This document shows, one piece after another, positions 5,205 to 5,207 of a stretch of DNA of 5,207 bases. Within the stretch, counting starts at the first letter, position 1. Each line of letters starts with the position of its first letter. The translations under genes and the position numbers were made by a program. Under the pieces are notes generated by a model. The model did no database searches, was not told where the DNA came from, and worked only from the letters and a program-made list of their open reading frames with translations. The stretch is from an uncultured Actinomycetes bacterium (lineage in GTDB: Bacteria > Actinomycetota > Acidimicrobiia > Acidimicrobiales > RAAP-2). The DNA lies in assembly GCA_903826715.1 (NCBI GenBank), contig CAIKFN010000014.1:1-5207 (forward strand), given 5' to 3'.

Positions 5205-5207
5205 GCC

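Noticed and set aside
1..5207. Defence system, mobile element, CRISPR array, tRNA or riboswitch
   Set aside because: No transposase, integrase, repeat-spacer pattern, cloverleaf or long structured leader is visible; intergenic gaps are all under 60 bp.

Overview
The window looks like chromosomal DNA from an actinobacterium with moderate G+C (high 40s percent, judged by eye). Three things point there. First, an 84-nt gene on the minus strand at the right edge encodes a tiny basic protein resembling ribosomal protein bL37, a subunit known from actinobacterial ribosomes. Second, there is a DUF3817 membrane protein and a caa3-type CtaG oxidase assembly factor, both common in Actinomycetota. Third, several genes start with almost no leader, directly downstream of a TAnnnT -10 element. 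The modest G+C suggests an aquatic lineage, perhaps Acidimicrobiia-like; that part is inference.

Layout, left to right: (1) positions 1-1545, minus strand, the N-terminal 515 residues of an M1-family aminopeptidase (pepN) that runs off the left edge. (2) 1585-2622, plus strand, a PfkB-family sugar or nucleoside kinase, most like the bacterial adenosine kinase group, divergent from pepN with 39 bp between start codons. (3) 2626-3465, minus strand, CtaG, convergent with the kinase and only 3 bp from it. (4) 3521-5076, plus strand, a tight three-gene operon divergent from ctaG: a two-helix membrane protein with a charged helical tail, a DUF3817 three-helix membrane protein (stop and start codons abut), and a glycerophosphodiester phosphodiesterase (GTGA overlap). 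(5) 5087-5170, minus strand, the bL37-like mini-gene, convergent with the phosphodiesterase with 10 bp between stops. The last 37 bases hold its candidate promoter and an 8-bp inverted repeat. No stretch over 300 bases lacks a gene.

Most genes are housekeeping: peptide turnover (pepN), nucleoside or sugar phosphorylation (PfkB), cytochrome oxidase assembly (ctaG), lipid head-group recycling (phosphodiesterase) and translation (bL37-like). I see no mobile element, CRISPR array, tRNA, rRNA or phage gene, and no clear evidence of a new defence or metabolic system. The points most worth a second look are the bL37-like mini-gene, the TAnnnT-N6-GTG leaderless starts at three genes, the two compact divergent promoter pairs, and the conserved-looking but uncharacterised membrane operon with a phosphodiesterase that departs from the canonical His-Arg motif.
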